This document shows positions 45,971-58,200 of a DNA stretch of 64,000 bases, piece after piece (the first letter of the stretch is position 1; every line of letters starts with the position of its first letter). The stretch is from Megaleporinus macrocephalus (taxonomy: Eukaryota > Chordata > Actinopteri > Characiformes > Anostomidae), in NCBI GenBank assembly GCA_021613375.1, contig CM038722.1, positions 28,674,903 to 28,738,902 of the forward strand. The letters run 5' to 3'. The notes under the pieces are model-generated. The model did no database searches and was not told the origin of the DNA. It saw nothing but the letters and a program-made list of their open reading frames with translations. Made by a program: the position numbers and the translations under genes.

Positions 45971-47884
45971 CTTAATAGGAGCGGTGGAGAACCTGACCTT
46001 TCTCCTCGGGCTGGTGCCTTCCTCATCAGAAAGGCCTGGAAGCTCCTCGTATTCCTGGAACTGGCCCTGTTCTTGTCTAGCGTCCTCTCTCCTTTCCTGG
46101 TATTCCATATCTGGCTTGCTCTCTCGATCATCCACGAAGGCAGCATTCTCAATCCCGCATATCAAAGACCTCGTCCCGGGCTGATCCACTTGCCGCCGTC
46201 GCCTCCCCTCATGCTCCTCATCCTCGTCCTCCAAAGCTTCAACAGCCTCCTCCACGGTGTCGTCCTCTTCCTCATCCTCCTCTTTTTCCTTGCGTTCATC
46301 CTCCATGGTGCTCTCCTCCACCTCCCTCACATTCTGTTCGCACTCTTTCATCTCAGTCTGTACACTTGGCTCCTGTTGCACTTGCTCTTGCTCGTTCCTG
46401 TCTTCTCCTGCTTTCTCCTTCTCATCGTCTTCCCTCACCTCCTCGTCCTCTTCTTCTTCCTCCTCTCCTCCCTCAGTTTTCTGCATACCTTTCTCCTCAG
46501 CTAACTTTTCTTTGCTTCCCTGATCCTCGCCTCCTACGTCCTGAGTGGGTTCCTCCCTCCTTTCCTCCTCCCCCTGGCTAAGGCTCCTCCCTGATTCCTT
46601 CTCCTGGAAGGTGTCCTGGACCTCCCTGCTACAAATCGGCTTCCTTTCTGAAAGATGGTTTATGGAGGTTTCCTCAAAAACGTCATCCTCGATGCGGTCC
46701 TCCTCGTTGGCCTCACTTTCTGAGGACTCGTTCTGGACCACCACAAGCTCGGCTCTGACTGTGGCCAGACCTGGGGCTCCAGTCTTACTGTCCTTCCCTC
46801 TGGAGCACCCCTCGTTCCCATCTCCACTAGGACTGCCAGAAGACAAACGATGGCTCTTCTCACTCTTGAACACAGCTGTTGGTTCTGTTGCGAGAACGGA
46901 CACAGAGGATTCATTAGCATGGTCAGCACTAGGGGTAATCCAATCGGGGGACCCCTCCACACAAACTCCATTCACTGGAATGATGGGGAGCTGAGGGTCA
47001 CTGCTGGATGTAGTGCTGCTTAACTGGTGTGAACATGCAACCGCCTGGTCTGAAGGGCTTTCGGGCCACAGTGAGTATGACGTCGGAGAACTGGCACTAT
47101 CTGGGGATGAAGGTGGGGACGAAGGTGGGGGTGAATGTTCGCTTGCTGGGGAGGACGGAGGTTGGGAATGGCTGCTCGGACTTTGTGAACGTGTTGAGAC
47201 GGAGGGGCCGGATAAGGACTCGCTGTCGCTGTCCAACATGAAGCTTTCCAGCCTCCGGGATATGGGTCCCGCATTCTTCACCATCACCCCAGGCTTGCGA
47301 GGTGGAGTCTCGCTCTCGCTCCTCCATCTCTGAAGCTGTTCTTCTTCTTCTTCTATCTGAGCGGGGTCTTTTTTCTCCGACAGCTTCCTTACGCACCTCC
47401 CCTCGTCAGACACAGATGATCGGGCGATGATCTTAACTGGCCCAGCTCTCTCGGTCGGAGACTGGTCTTTAAGGCCGCTTTCAAACAGCTTTCTGGTCAC
47501 AGAGAACTTCTCGGCCAAAGCAACCTTGTCAAAGGAGATGTCCTCCACCTTTCGGGCGGGCTCCAAGGTGGTGGATTCCATGCTGGAGACACTGCTCATA
47601 CTGGACCTGCAGGAGGCGGAGCGCCTCTGGAACTTGGCCGGCCCGGGTTTGGCGGCGACCGAGCCTTCCTGCGGCTGCTGGCCGTCCATTTGGAGGAAGA
47701 TGTTTTTGATTTTGTTCACCCGGTTCCCCGACGGCCTGCCCCGGGTCTCGCCGCCTCCGTTGGAGTAGTGCACGGACGGGCCCTCGAACGAGCATTTGAT
47801 GGAGTGGAAGTCGGACTTGTACGCATTTCTGTGAGGCGAGGCGCTTCGCAGCACCCTCTCGCTCTTCGACTCGCTCTTGATCAT
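45971..47884 (-). CDS. ppp1r9a: Neurabin-1, exon 2: first coding exon (actin-binding region, acidic region, PP1-docking motif)
   Basis: The exon has 638 codons from the start ATG. The N-terminus MIKSESKSERVLRSASPHRN AYKSDF matches the neurabin start (LRSASPHRNAY), and RVNKIKNIFLQM is the NVxRIKxxFxQM block of the F-actin-binding region. RKLFESGLKD corresponds to ETRKxFERS. The middle is a long Ser/Pro-rich region and then a Glu-rich acidic stretch (about residues 430-590). MEYQERR and GLSDEEGTSPRRKVRFSTAPIK close the exon; KVRF (629-632) is the RVxF-type PP1-docking motif. In mammals a PKA site near this motif regulates binding; the serine in SPRRKVRF may have that role (inference). The donor is GTATAG, phase 0. 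Large antisense open frames over this exon are compositional shadows. Confidence 0.97.
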
Positions 47885-48086
47885 CTTCAGAAGGGGCGAG
47901 TCAACTCATGAAAACCAGGCCCAAAGCACAGAGAGAGATTAAAAACAATGTTTTCACTTAAAATGACCCCGCGGTTTCCATGCGCCCTTCTCCGCTGTGT
48001 ACGGCTCAGGCCTGAATCACGCAGGCTTGTTTCCTAGCTGCAGGGGAGCTCTTGAAGAATGCCACATTGCACCGTGCTGCGCTTAC
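47885..48086 (-). other. ppp1r9a: Probable 5' UTR part of neurabin-1 exon 2
   Basis: A pyrimidine-rich tract TGTTTCCCTCTCTTTAG ends at 48087, a good acceptor. The following bases GTAAGC would also make a consensus donor, so this point may instead be the end of an alternative first exon. In-frame stops lie upstream of the ATG at 47884. Confidence 0.45.
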
Positions 48087-48499
48087 CTAAAGAGAGGGAA
48101 ACAGTTTGTCTGTTATTTCAGAGATAACATCAGCTCGGTCTAACCTAACCTGTTTAAAAACAGCTGAAACTCCTTTAAACTCATTGCTTTCGTTTTCTAA
48201 CTACAGCACTTACCAGATACACACTATGGCCTCTCACTCTAGAACTACGGAGTGTTCCTATATGATAAACTGAGCTGATAAATAGATATAATGAGAGTAG
48301 ATACAAGGAGGTGTACCTAATAAAGTGCTTGGTGAGTGTCTATGTATATAATAATACATGTACATGACTACGAAACACATGTTAATGACCTGCGTGTATC
48401 TCTCTGCCAAGAATGTGTAGGTCTATTTTATTTATAAAAATATATCCTATATTTATATCTATATTCTATATTTTAATCCACACTTGATGACTTATATCA

Positions 48500-49490
48500 T
48501 TTAATTTTTTTCAAAATTTCTGCTTAATTAAGAATAACCACAGTTCTGCCAAAATTTTTATATCTCTTTCAGTCAATCCCATTACCGCTGCCTAACTCTT
48601 TTTTTGATGACATATATAGTACTTACAATAAATTCATGTGGGTTATGAATTTAGAAAATGTAGATTCAGACTCTGATTGTTACACCTGCTGTATGAAAGG
48701 GGGGGTTTGCAATTCCCAAATTTATTTCCCAAGTATTATTGGTCAGCCCAATTACACGCTGCAATGTTTTATTTCTCACCAGAGACTCCTCAAGCCTGGA
48801 TTACCATTGAACAGGCATCAATACCATCTGTACCAATAAAAATATATCTATACTCCAATAGCTCACAGGATTTGGGAAAAATAAATAAATAAATAAATAA
48901 AAAAAAATAATAGAAACCCCTTTCTTAAAACTTATATTGACGTCTGGTATAAAGCACATCGATATATTAGTGATACACCTACAATCTCCAGATTCACACC
49001 CATATGGGGCAACGCAAAATAAAGGAACCTTTATAAAAATAAGAGTCTTCTTACATTAGAACAACTTGTGAGATGTACAATATCATAACTAAACATTTCT
49101 TTTAATATTTACTATGACATTTATTAAATCTAAACACAAACAGTTAATCTCAGAACCTCTATTGTCACATCTCTCACACTCCAAAATTTAAATGGAGGAA
49201 ACCAAATTTCACTTTATTATGCAGCTCTGGTGTCATATTATAAAGAATCCTCGTTTGACAAATTGAAGGATTGGAGACTAGACGTACCGGAGGATATACA
49301 AGAGACTGAATGGGAAAAGGCATGTATGAAAGTCCAAAAAAATCTATTAATATAAGATTGAGACTGCTACAATACAAATGGATGATGAGAACCTACGTCA
49401 CCCCTGTTAAACTGAATTGTTGGTCCCCTGGCATTCCAGACACTTGTGTTAAATGTAAAGAAGAGAAAATCATTAATGAAATGAATCGTT
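48500..49490 (+). mobile_element. L1/Tx1-like LINE fragment (end of ORF2), degenerate
   Basis: On the + strand, broken frames encode FFDDIYSTYNKFMWVMN, then GGVCNSQIYFPSIIGQPNY, then RLRLLQYKWMMRTYVTPVKL and GIPDTCVKCKEE. These match, in order, the parts of an L1-type ORF2 that follow the reverse transcriptase: F.KF.W, GGL.LPN...YY.A, R...IQYK.L.RTY.TP.KL and C.KC..E. Stops and frameshifts show it is dead. It lies in intron 1 of neurabin-1, antisense to the gene. Confidence 0.8.
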
Positions 49491-49955
49491 CACAATGGTG
49501 GTGAATGGAACCAGACGGACGCCTCCTAAAAAGCTCCCTCACAGAGAGTTATTACAGGAAATGCTTACATATAACAAAACCTCTGATGTCTGAGTCATTG
49601 TTTACGGCAGCATTGGGATAGCATTTTGATATTTATTGTGGATGGAGACGTGTAGGGTGTTGTAAGGCAAAACAGTCCCCACAAAACTTCAAGTATTTAA
49701 CTTCGATCATCGCCACATACACCTGTAGGCTCGCTGCTGCTTTCTGATAGTAAATAAAATGGGAATATTGTGACACCTAGTTCCATTTATCACCACTGAG
49801 AAGAAGAAATTCAGAATCTGTAGGTTTCTTGAACCATCATACTCAATCATACAGATATACATATTTTTTAAAGGTAGGTGGAATTCCCCTTTAACACCTT
49901 AATGACTTAATCAGGCAGAAATTGCAGAGACGGGTGGAATTCCCCTTTAAAACAG
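49485..49955. mobile_element. Foldback-like repeat, family B, copy
   Basis: GTGGTGAATGGAACCAGACG at the left, TTCCATTTATCACCACTGAG in the middle and GGTGGAATTCCCCTTTAA at about 49880 and 49936 at the right end. Confidence 0.6.
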
Positions 49956-50029
49956 CCTAATCAGTGTCACCAAGTATACAAACCTCACGTTCATAACTTT
50001 AACAGGTCATCTCTGGACTATCTGGACAT

Positions 50030-50480
50030 GCTGACCAGCTGGTGCCACCAAGACCGCGGTAACGAAGAGTGTCCACAAATTAACACCGCGCTCACTTCGA
50101 GCTGAACCGGGACGCTGCTGCCACCGAGCTGCTGCCACCGACCCTCAGCTTCAGCCAGGCTCGAGCACAAACCGGAGAACTTTGTCCGCAGCGCTGACAG
50201 CGACACGAGAGCGGCTTCAAACTCAACCACGAGCAGCAAACACTCACTCACTCACCGTGACCGCGCGCGCAGCCCCCGTAGCGTGTCCACGTCCCGAAGC
50301 AACAGATCACAAACTTGTCACACCCTTCCTTCCCGGCCGTGTGCTCGCTCCCCGCCTGCTCGCTCCCGCCTGCCTGCCTGTCCGCTCGCCTGCGTGCTCC
50401 GCGCGCGTCCTCTCTAACCAGCCTTATCCTCAGCAGCGCGCTCACGAGAGGTCGCGCGCGCGTGCGCGTAGGAAAAGCCG
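50030..50480 (-). promoter_or_regulatory. ppp1r9a: CpG-rich promoter region of neurabin-1
   Basis: The segment has many CpG dinucleotides (for example CCGCGCGCGCAGCCCCCGTAGCG and GGTCGCGCGCGCGTGCGCG-type runs) in otherwise AT-rich, CpG-poor DNA. It lies 2.1-2.6 kb upstream of the first coding exon, on the expected side. No convincing TATA box is seen, as is usual for a CpG-island promoter. Confidence 0.7.
50256..50470 (-). other. ppp1r9a: Predicted non-coding first exon of neurabin-1
   Basis: On the - strand GTCACG|GTGAGTGAG at 50256/50255 is a strong splice donor inside the CpG-rich block, suitable for joining to the acceptor at 48087. The transcription start is not determined. This is a prediction from the splice signal and CpG content only. 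Confidence 0.45.
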
Positions 50481-50603
50481 TGGGTAAAAAAAAAGAAATA
50501 CCCAATTTGGGGGCTCGAGGGTCTCCCGTGCAGAGATGAACTGCTCATGAAAACATGTAAACTCAGGGTCTCAGTGGTGCATATGCTGGCCTCGTTAAAA
50601 GAC

Positions 50604-51145
50604 TTGAAGGGGAATTCCACCCATTTCTTAAAATTTCTGAACGATTCAGTCCGTGAAATGGTCCACTGTAGACAAACTTATTGACCCTGATGTCTTTACA
50701 GTGATGGTAACCAGGGTCGACAGCACAAATATAGTCCTTTAATTTATTATCAAACCCACCAGCGAACCTACAGGGGTCTTTTGTATGTAATGGTGATGAT
50801 GGTGAAATCAAATAAATGTGAAAAAAATAATTACTTTGGGGAGTACTTTGGGGGGGACAGGAGTCAATCCCAGCATCATCGGGTGGGTATACCGTGAACA
50901 GGTCTCCAGTCTATAGTCTCAGACATAAAGAAGTCTATTCATAGCCATTTCATGTAATAACTTTCTGTGATGGAGCTTTTAGAGGTGGACGTCTGGTTCC
51001 ATTCACCACCACTGTGAATGGTTCTGACTCAGCAAGTTTCTGTAGAACAGAGCATTTTACAACAAACCACTCTGAGTGACTTTATTTACATATTAACTGT
51101 TTAATTATATAGAGTTCCTGAAGTTTCCCTTAAATTTTTTTAACT
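50604..51145. mobile_element. Foldback-like repeat, family B, copy
   Basis: It starts AAGGGGAATTCCACCCATTT and includes GGTCCACTGTAGAC, GACGTCTGGTTCCATTCACC and ACCACTGTGAATGGTTC. It is just upstream of the neurabin promoter. Confidence 0.6.
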
Positions 51146-51272
51146 AAAGCAGTTCAGTCTCATATGGTGATATGGTGAAAGTATCGTGTCCCAAGAGATT
51201 TTCGCGATACACATAATACGATAATATCATAATATTTCATAACCATGTATCATAACCATGTACAGCCACACT

Positions 51273-51600
51273 GGGCGGCACGTAGTGTAGTGGTTAGTAT
51301 GATCTGGGTTGGATTCTCGGGCCAGGCCGTCCTGTGTGGAGTGTGCATGTTCTCCCCTTGCTTGAGTGGGTTTTCTCCGGGTACTCTGGTTTCCTCCCAC
51401 AGTCCAAACACATGCATGTTAGGTTGATCAGTCAATATAAACTGCCTGTAGGTGTGAGTGTTTGCGGGAGTGAATGTTGGCCATGCGATGGACTGTCCAT
51501 GGTGAACCCCGCCTTCACCCGATGACATTGGGATTTGCTCCAGTGATCCCGACTAGTGGGATAAAGTAGAAGATAATGGATGGATGGATGGATGAATGGA
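51273..51600 (+). mobile_element. tRNA-derived SINE, uninterrupted copy
   Basis: Head with GTGTAGTGGTTAGTAT (A-box-like) and GGTTGGATTCTC (B-box-like), body CTTGAGTGGGTTTTCTCCGG and TTGGCCATGCGATGGACTG, and a (GGAT)n tail at 51575-51600. It is the same family as 23499-24197 and serves as the pre-insertion reference for that copy. Confidence 0.85.
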
Positions 51601-52388
51601 TATCATATCACAGAATGTTGAAACACAAACAAAATGCACCAACAGTGGCACATTTTAAAGTTGCCATTAAAAAAACTCAGCATTCAGCATTTTCCACACT
51701 GCACTGCACTTCAGTTCAGTTAAGCAGGACTAATTATACTTTCTATGTATTTCTCAGTGAGGAGCTTCTCAAACAACTACACATCATTTCAGACCTACTT
51801 TAGAGTGGAAGGATGGACAGAAACTCCTGTGGACTCCTGTTTTCAGATATGAAGCAAGAGTGGAGCTTGATGTTCTCCTCTCTCTCAAACATGACAAGTG
51901 CTGTTTATTTGATCTCTTCAAATATCTCCTGAAAAATGAATAGCTCGTACTTAATTGCTGACTGGAGGTCAAATAAACGAAGGCTGGTCTCCGACTGTAG
52001 TACCTGAATATTACAGTTAAGTATAAAGAGACTTGTCTAGCTTTATACATGGTTTACCCCTCAAGTGAAACATTAAAGTAAAGGCAGCTCCAGTGACGTT
52101 CACATCATGGGCTTTGTTCGGTAATTCAAACGTCCTGCCACAGTGTTTTCTGCCAGGAGTCGTCACTGGACCTGCGAAGCGTTGCTGTTCAAAGAAAAAA
52201 AACAAGTATCGTAAAAACAGCTTTACAGGAGAGGACAAAAAACGGCCTTCCTTTCAATGTAAGAGTTTTTTATTGTGAAATTTGAATATATTGGGTCTGT
52301 CTCAAAACCTAGTGAGTGTCTAAGTAGGCTGTCTAGGTAGCAGCTGTTTAAGCAGCAGCGTTCTCTCCTCATCTCTCCTCATAACACA

Positions 52389-53670
52389 AGGTGTGTCTGA
52401 AATCGCCTACTTGCCTACTACTCAGTAGTGAAATCAGTAGGCGAGCGCGGCTAGTATGTCTGAATACTCAGTAGGTATTGAGTAGTAGGTGAACGGTACC
52501 CGGATCACCTACTGAATCGGCAGTCATTTTTATGTAGGTGAAGACAGCACACTGCGCTATCCCATGATTCACCTGGAGCCGCGGATGAATTCAAAGCAGA
52601 GAAAAAAACAGTGAAAAGCGGAACGTCGGCTGTGTGTACGCATCTACGGCTAGCGAACTGTCGCTACAGAAGTTAGCGCTACTGCTGAGATAAACAATGA
52701 TTACATTCCTCCCGTTTCATCTTCTCTGAGCTACAGCTCGACACAGTCTAAGTACATATTCTGAAAAAAAAACACTGATCTGTGTCACAAAAAGAATCTA
52801 AATCTGTAAACGGGGCTTTTAAATGAATAGCAGGACTTTTACGGTGGTGGTCTGACGTCTTGCGTCACAGGACTTATGGGTGCGTCCAAAATCGCGTACC
52901 AGATCAGTACGTACTCAGTTGGAGCTAGAGCGCACAGCCTGTCCGTTAAAGCAGTGCACTCTTTCAGTGTGCGAGTGTGCAATATACACGCAACCTCGGA
53001 GGCACTACGTCCGCCATCTTACCAACGTCCTGTAACGCAAGACGTCAGACCGTCACGGTAAAGGTCTCGCTATTTATTTAAAAGCTCTGTTTACTGACAG
53101 AATTAGAGACTGTTTGTGACACCGTTCTGCGTGTTTGTCTAAATATCTACTCACACGGTGCCTGGCTGTAGCTCAGACAAGACGAAACAGGAGGAATGTA
53201 ATCATTGTTTACCTCAGAAGCAGCGCTAACTCCTGTAGTGGAAGTTTACTAGCCGCAGCTACGTACACACAGCTGGTGTACCGCGTTTCACCGCGCTTTT
53301 TCCACCGCTTTGAATTCCTCCGCGGCTCCGATGGAATGCTGGGATAGGACAGTGTGCTGGGGCTGCGTACTTAAAAATGTATGCCGGTGCAGTACGTCAT
53401 CCGGGGACTTTTCGCATACTGCTTGCCGAGCACTACACATTCGGACGCCCTAGTCACTCTCGCGCACTGCTTCTGCGTACTGTTCAGTATGGAAGTACGC
53501 GATTCCGGACGCACCCATGGACTTAAGGCAATATGGTGGACGTAGTGCGTCCGAGCTTGTGTGGCTACTAAAACTCAACTACTGAAATTACCTACTAGTC
53601 TGCTGCTCAAGCAGTACATACTGACTCTACTCTAGTACCTACTGACTAGTAGGCGATTTCAGACGCACCT
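52389..53670. mobile_element. Large inverted-repeat DNA transposon
   Basis: Left end AGGTGTGTCTGAAATCGCCT, right end (reverse complement) AGGTGCGTCTGAAATCGCCT. The interior from about 52550 to 52870 (TATCCCATGATTCACC, GTTAGCGCTACTGCTGAG, ACGTCTTGCGTCACAGGAC) is repeated in inverted form at about 53010-53350, inside the nested element at 52877-53517. No target duplication is clear and no transposase remains. Confidence 0.75.
52877..53517. mobile_element. Nested hAT-like element with 8-bp target duplication
   Basis: The 641-bp element runs from TGGGTGCGTCCAAAATCGCG to the inverted end (reverse) TGGGTGCGTCCGGAATCGCG. It is flanked by AGGACTTA (52869-52876) and TGGACTTA (53518-53525), 7 of 8 bases identical. 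It sits inside, and shares internal sequence with, the larger element at 52389-53670. Confidence 0.82.
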
Positions 53671-55065
53671 ACAGATTACTGAGACTCTAGTTAGAGAGAG
53701 ACTGCGTCACGGCTTGTTCCCGCCCACTGCAGCACGCGACCGGTGGTTTAGCTGGTTGCTTAGCCACCGGTCGGCATCCAAAACAATGGCCCGAGGCTTT
53801 AAAATTCGCTAGCATAAATGCTAATGGCTCAGTATAAAACTGCAAAATGGTGAACGACTCGTTACAGAGTTGATAATAAAATACTGTTTTGTGTGATTAT
53901 GTGACCAGAAACACATTAAAACTCCAGAGAGAATCAAAATAACTCACATTTAAAACCACTTCACTGCTCGTAGATTAGCCTGTGAGCTTCATGGGATTGT
54001 CTTAGCGGCTGAGGAAGCGTTCAATGCTTCCTTAAAACCAGGTAATAAGGTTCCTCAGTAGAGAGCATGTTTAAGGTATCTGTCGTGTTCCAATAATGTA
54101 GAAAATGTAATATAAAAAATGGACATACATGTTGTTTTATTCTTATTCTGTTCTGTTTCTTCTAAAGCAGACGAGTCAGGCCTTTCCTCCATGTGTCTGC
54201 TCGTATATATCTGTGACAGGCCAGTGGCAAGGTGTGCTCAGGTTGAGGAGTGTAGTGTCTGAGGAGACTGTTTAGGCGTCCTGTGGATGATTTGGGTGAC
54301 GTGTAAAGCCTCTGCTCTTTATTTGGGAAGCGTTTAAAGCCTAATTGAACTCCCCAGAAAACTGCACTGTCAGATGAAACTGGTCCAGAGACTCAGCTTG
54401 CTATCACTCCACTCTGGTGCCACTCTTCTAAAGGAGAACTGACGCTCAGGAGCTTTTGTCTTTCCCCCCACACACACATTTAGGTCACCATCTGAGTGCC
54501 TGTGATGAGAGCAGAGGAGAGGGGAGGAGAGGAGTGGAGGGAAGAGGAGGACAGGAGAGGAGCAGAGTGAACAGAGTGAGAGTAAAGATAGAAGGAGAGG
54601 GTGGACGTTTAGAGAGAGAGAATACTAAACTAAACACACTGTGTATTTATTTATTTATTTTGCATTGCAGGCAGATTAGAGGCTGTGTTGATGGATATCA
54701 GGTTGCCGGATCTGATATTAGAGAGGAGGAAAGAATGGTTCTGATCCAGTCTAGTAACAAATCAGTATTAATATCAGCAGATACAGTTTTATCATTGCTA
54801 TTGGAAAATAAAAAGTGGTGTCTTGCCACCTATCATACAGACATATTATTTATATTCTAGTTATTTATAAGTATATCACAGTCAGAATTAAACTTTATAA
54901 CTTGATAACTTTACAGAAGAAGGAAAAAAACATACTTTGTTGATTATTTTATCAACGAGAAACAAGTAATTCTGCTTAAAACATTATTATAATTATATTA
55001 TCTTACATTATTTTTATATAATATCTTTACTGAAGAGTGTGTAGTAGCTTATAGCAAAATAAATT
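53671..55065. other. Upstream intergenic DNA without recognisable features
   Basis: No exon-like or repeat structure is convincing. The (GA)-rich stretch 54510-54620 is low complexity. Confidence 0.45.
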
Positions 55066-55069
55066 TTGT

Positions 55070-55094
55070 TATTTGTATATATATATATCCAGCG

Positions 55095-55151
<57 letters not shown>

Positions 55152-55191
55152 TGGTGAATTAGTGAATTGTGACCTTGTGTAAGTATATGTT

Positions 55192-55258
<67 letters not shown>

Positions 55259-55266
55259 GAGAGATA
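55070..55266. repeat. (AT)n, (GT)n and (GA)n microsatellites
   Basis: (AT)n at about 55098-55147, (GT)n at 55197-55227 and (GA)n at 55228-55265. Confidence 0.95.
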
Positions 55267-55944
55267 GAAAGAGGATCCTCTAACAGATGGCATTTTACAG
55301 CCTCTACATACTGGGAGTAGATTAGATTATCTGTGCTGATCCGCTGTACACTGTGTCAATCAGCGCTACACTGAAGCAGATATTTACTTAGACAACTATC
55401 AGTACAGAACACACACGTAAAACTCTCTCCTATACTGATCAACACAAGGTTAACACAGAGATGACATCTAAACATTGCTAAAATAAGAATCAGCGTAAAC
55501 TAACTGCAAATTTCTTCTTTCCTAGATGTTCCATGATGATCATCTCTGAGTGGAATTATTGAAAAGTGGAAGTGTTTAAGAACTACAGCGTGCTGAGGCT
55601 CCAACACTTTGCTGATCCAATAACTGCAGCGTTCCGAACCCCCACTGGTATTAACGTCAGCACAAAAACTAAACTGTGCACTGGGAGCTTCATGGCATGA
55701 GTTTCCATGGTCGCGCAGCTGCATGCAAGCCTTACATCACCAAGAACAATGCCAAGCAATAGATGAACCAAATTGGAGATATCTGGAGATAGATTGGAGC
55801 AAGCCAGGACCTCTTGTCTGAATTCATTGGAAAAACCCTCCTGATGGTGTATCTTGAAAACCTAAACACATCCAATATACATATAACATACAATACATAT
55901 AACTAAACATTTAACCTACCAATATTTGAGTGAACTCATTGACA

Positions 55945-55950
55945 TTTATT

Positions 55951-56038
<88 letters not shown>
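55945..56038. repeat. (AT)n microsatellite
   Basis: More than 70 bp of nearly pure AT. Confidence 0.95.
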
Positions 56039-56040
<2 letters not shown>

Positions 56041-56214
56041 AACCTATGCCTATGAGCCAACCAGAAGTTGAACAGCTCACTATCAGCCCATTATTAAGTG
56101 AAACTGCCTCTATCAAAACAGGAATAGATAATAATCAATAACTGATTACCAGTTTAGAACTACTCGCCACTTGTGTTTATTCACAGTGGAACACAACCTC
56201 CACATTTACCCATC

Positions 56215-56395
56215 CGTGCAGTGACACACCCACATGAACATATACACTAGGGGGCAGTGAGTACAGCACCTTGGGAGCAGTTGGGGGTTAGGTGTCTTGC
56301 TCAAGGGCACTTCAGTTGTGTCGCGTTGGTCGAGGGGATTCTTAACCTCCAGTCCACAGCTTACCATCATAACCATTAGGGTGCGTCTGGGTCAT
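56215..56395. repeat. Interspersed fish repeat (CTTGCTCAAGGGCAC type)
   Basis: GTGTCTTGCTCAAGGGCACT is a motif repeated throughout fish genomes. A related fragment with GAACTGGCAACCTTCTGGTC lies at about 58290-58390. The class is not certain. Confidence 0.5.
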
Positions 56396-57540
56396 AATCA
56401 GAATAATAAAACTGCAAAGAAGCACCAAAACATTTAAATGTTTTTTTTTTATTCAATTATCTTTGTTCTTTTTTGTTCAACCTCATCCTGCACTAAAGAA
56501 GAACCCTTGAAGAACCCTTTTGTATTACTGCAGCTGCCCCTTTCCACTGACCTAGAATCAGCCACATTAATCCTCAGCTCAGTTTAAACCATTATAACGA
56601 ATACAGCTGAACAGGCCCCGGATCAGAATATAAGGCCAATTGCTGCTAATATCTGATAGATTTGTAGCGGAGGTGCGAACGAAACGTAGATCATGTATTT
56701 GCGCTGGCGCCAGTAACTGTTCCTAAGAACCCAAAGTACGTTTCCAAAAAAGCAGTCACTCTGGGTTACGTAAGCGCCGGACGCATTCCACATTAAAAAT
56801 AGAAGCGTGCCAGAAAAAAAAAATCAAAGTACTTTAGAGAAGCAAAAATAAGCAAATGTGCCTCTTACCATGCCTCGGATGTGTCTTGCAGGAGGAGTGT
56901 AAGTTTTATGTCTGCGCTGAAGTGGTCCAACTTGACTATATTACTGCCACTAATGTAACTCAAGTACTATTCCAGTGACTAATGGCTTCTTCCTAGTTGT
57001 TCACTGGTGGGAAAGCTACGGTATGGTAATATATTACTGACGTCCTTTCTTCTTGGCCTGGGTTTGTTTCATGGCCTGAATTTGGTGCTGTTTTCCCCAG
57101 GTGGCCTCCGGACCTAGATTTTATAAAAATATCACCCAATCAAAGAGGCAGAAAGAGAGAGAGAGGGAGAGAGAGAAAGAGAGAGAGAGAGGCAGGGAGA
57201 AAGAATATAAGGATAAATATAGTCGTGTCTGATCTTTCTCCACCGTTGAAAGATGGAACTTTTCCCATTCTCTATTTGCCATCGTGCAATAAAGCTATCA
57301 AAGACCTATCATGAACATAATATTCTAATATACAGGCTCAGTGTTCAGGTCAGTGATGACCACTGCAAGACATACAATGCCAAGGTCCTCTGGTTTGATT
57401 GACAGGTCTTTGTACCAAACATACACTCTCATAAATCCTATGAACACCTTCACTGTGCAGCATGCTTTGACAGCCTGCAAGCTGTAGGAAGAACTGGTGG
57501 AACCACTTTTAACGTCAGTTGACCCCAAAAATGAGAAAAA

Positions 57541-58200
57541 CCTCACATAGAAGTGGAATGTAGAAACATTAACCCATTGATTTACCCGTTCTTGGCCAAG
57601 AACTACAGAACGTGCTCTGATGAGCAGCCAACAACAGTTAATTTGTGTAATTCATTACATATTTAATAAGATTTCATGATGATTGGACCAATAAAAATGC
57701 TCTAAATTGGCTTTAAACAAAGCATGAACATAAACAAGGAAAACTTCACATAGAAATTTGAACCCATTGATTTACTCGTTCTTGTCCAAGACCTCTGATT
57801 GGTCTAATTTTGTGTAGTCCTATCTTTGGTGGGTAGCCAACAACAGCTAATTTGCATATTTTCAATGACATGTCATGTTCATACCTTTGTTCATAGTGAA
57901 AGAATTGGTCAGTAGCTCATATCATATTTATCATTAATTAAATTTAATATGATTTCACGAAGATTGGACCAATAAAAATACTCTGAAACTGCTTTAAACA
58001 AAACATGAACATAAATGAGGAAAACTTTACATAGAAATTAAATGTGGAAACTTTAACCCATTGATTCACCCTTTCTCATCCAAGACCTCTGATTGGTCTG
58101 ATTTTGTGTAGTCCTATCTTTGATGAGCAGCTAACAAAAGCTAACTTGCATAATTTCAATGAGATGCCATGTTCATACTTCTATTCACAGTGAAATCTTT
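57541..58200. repeat. Three-copy tandem duplication, units of about 200-280 bp
   Basis: The units begin near 57541, 57745 and 58027 with (C/T)(T/C)(C/T)ACATAGAA. Each contains AACCCATTGATT(T/C)AC, TTGG.CTA or TTGGTCTGATTTTGTGTAG and a GAGCAGC(C/T)AACAA block. The second unit has an extra stretch (about 57890-57960). Confidence 0.75.

Noticed and set aside
45984..47911. Several + strand open frames of 66-149 codons across the large neurabin exon
   Set aside because: They are antisense or shifted shadows of the conserved - strand frame, kept open by its Ser/Glu-rich codon composition; none resembles a family.
50018..50539. Open frames on both strands in the CpG-rich block
   Set aside because: GC-rich DNA leaves frames open by chance; no conserved protein, and the position fits a promoter and non-coding first exon.
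54456..54860. 134-codon + strand frame
   Set aside because: The Arg/Glu/Gly-rich part comes from a (GA)-rich low-complexity tract and the remainder has no family resemblance or splice context.
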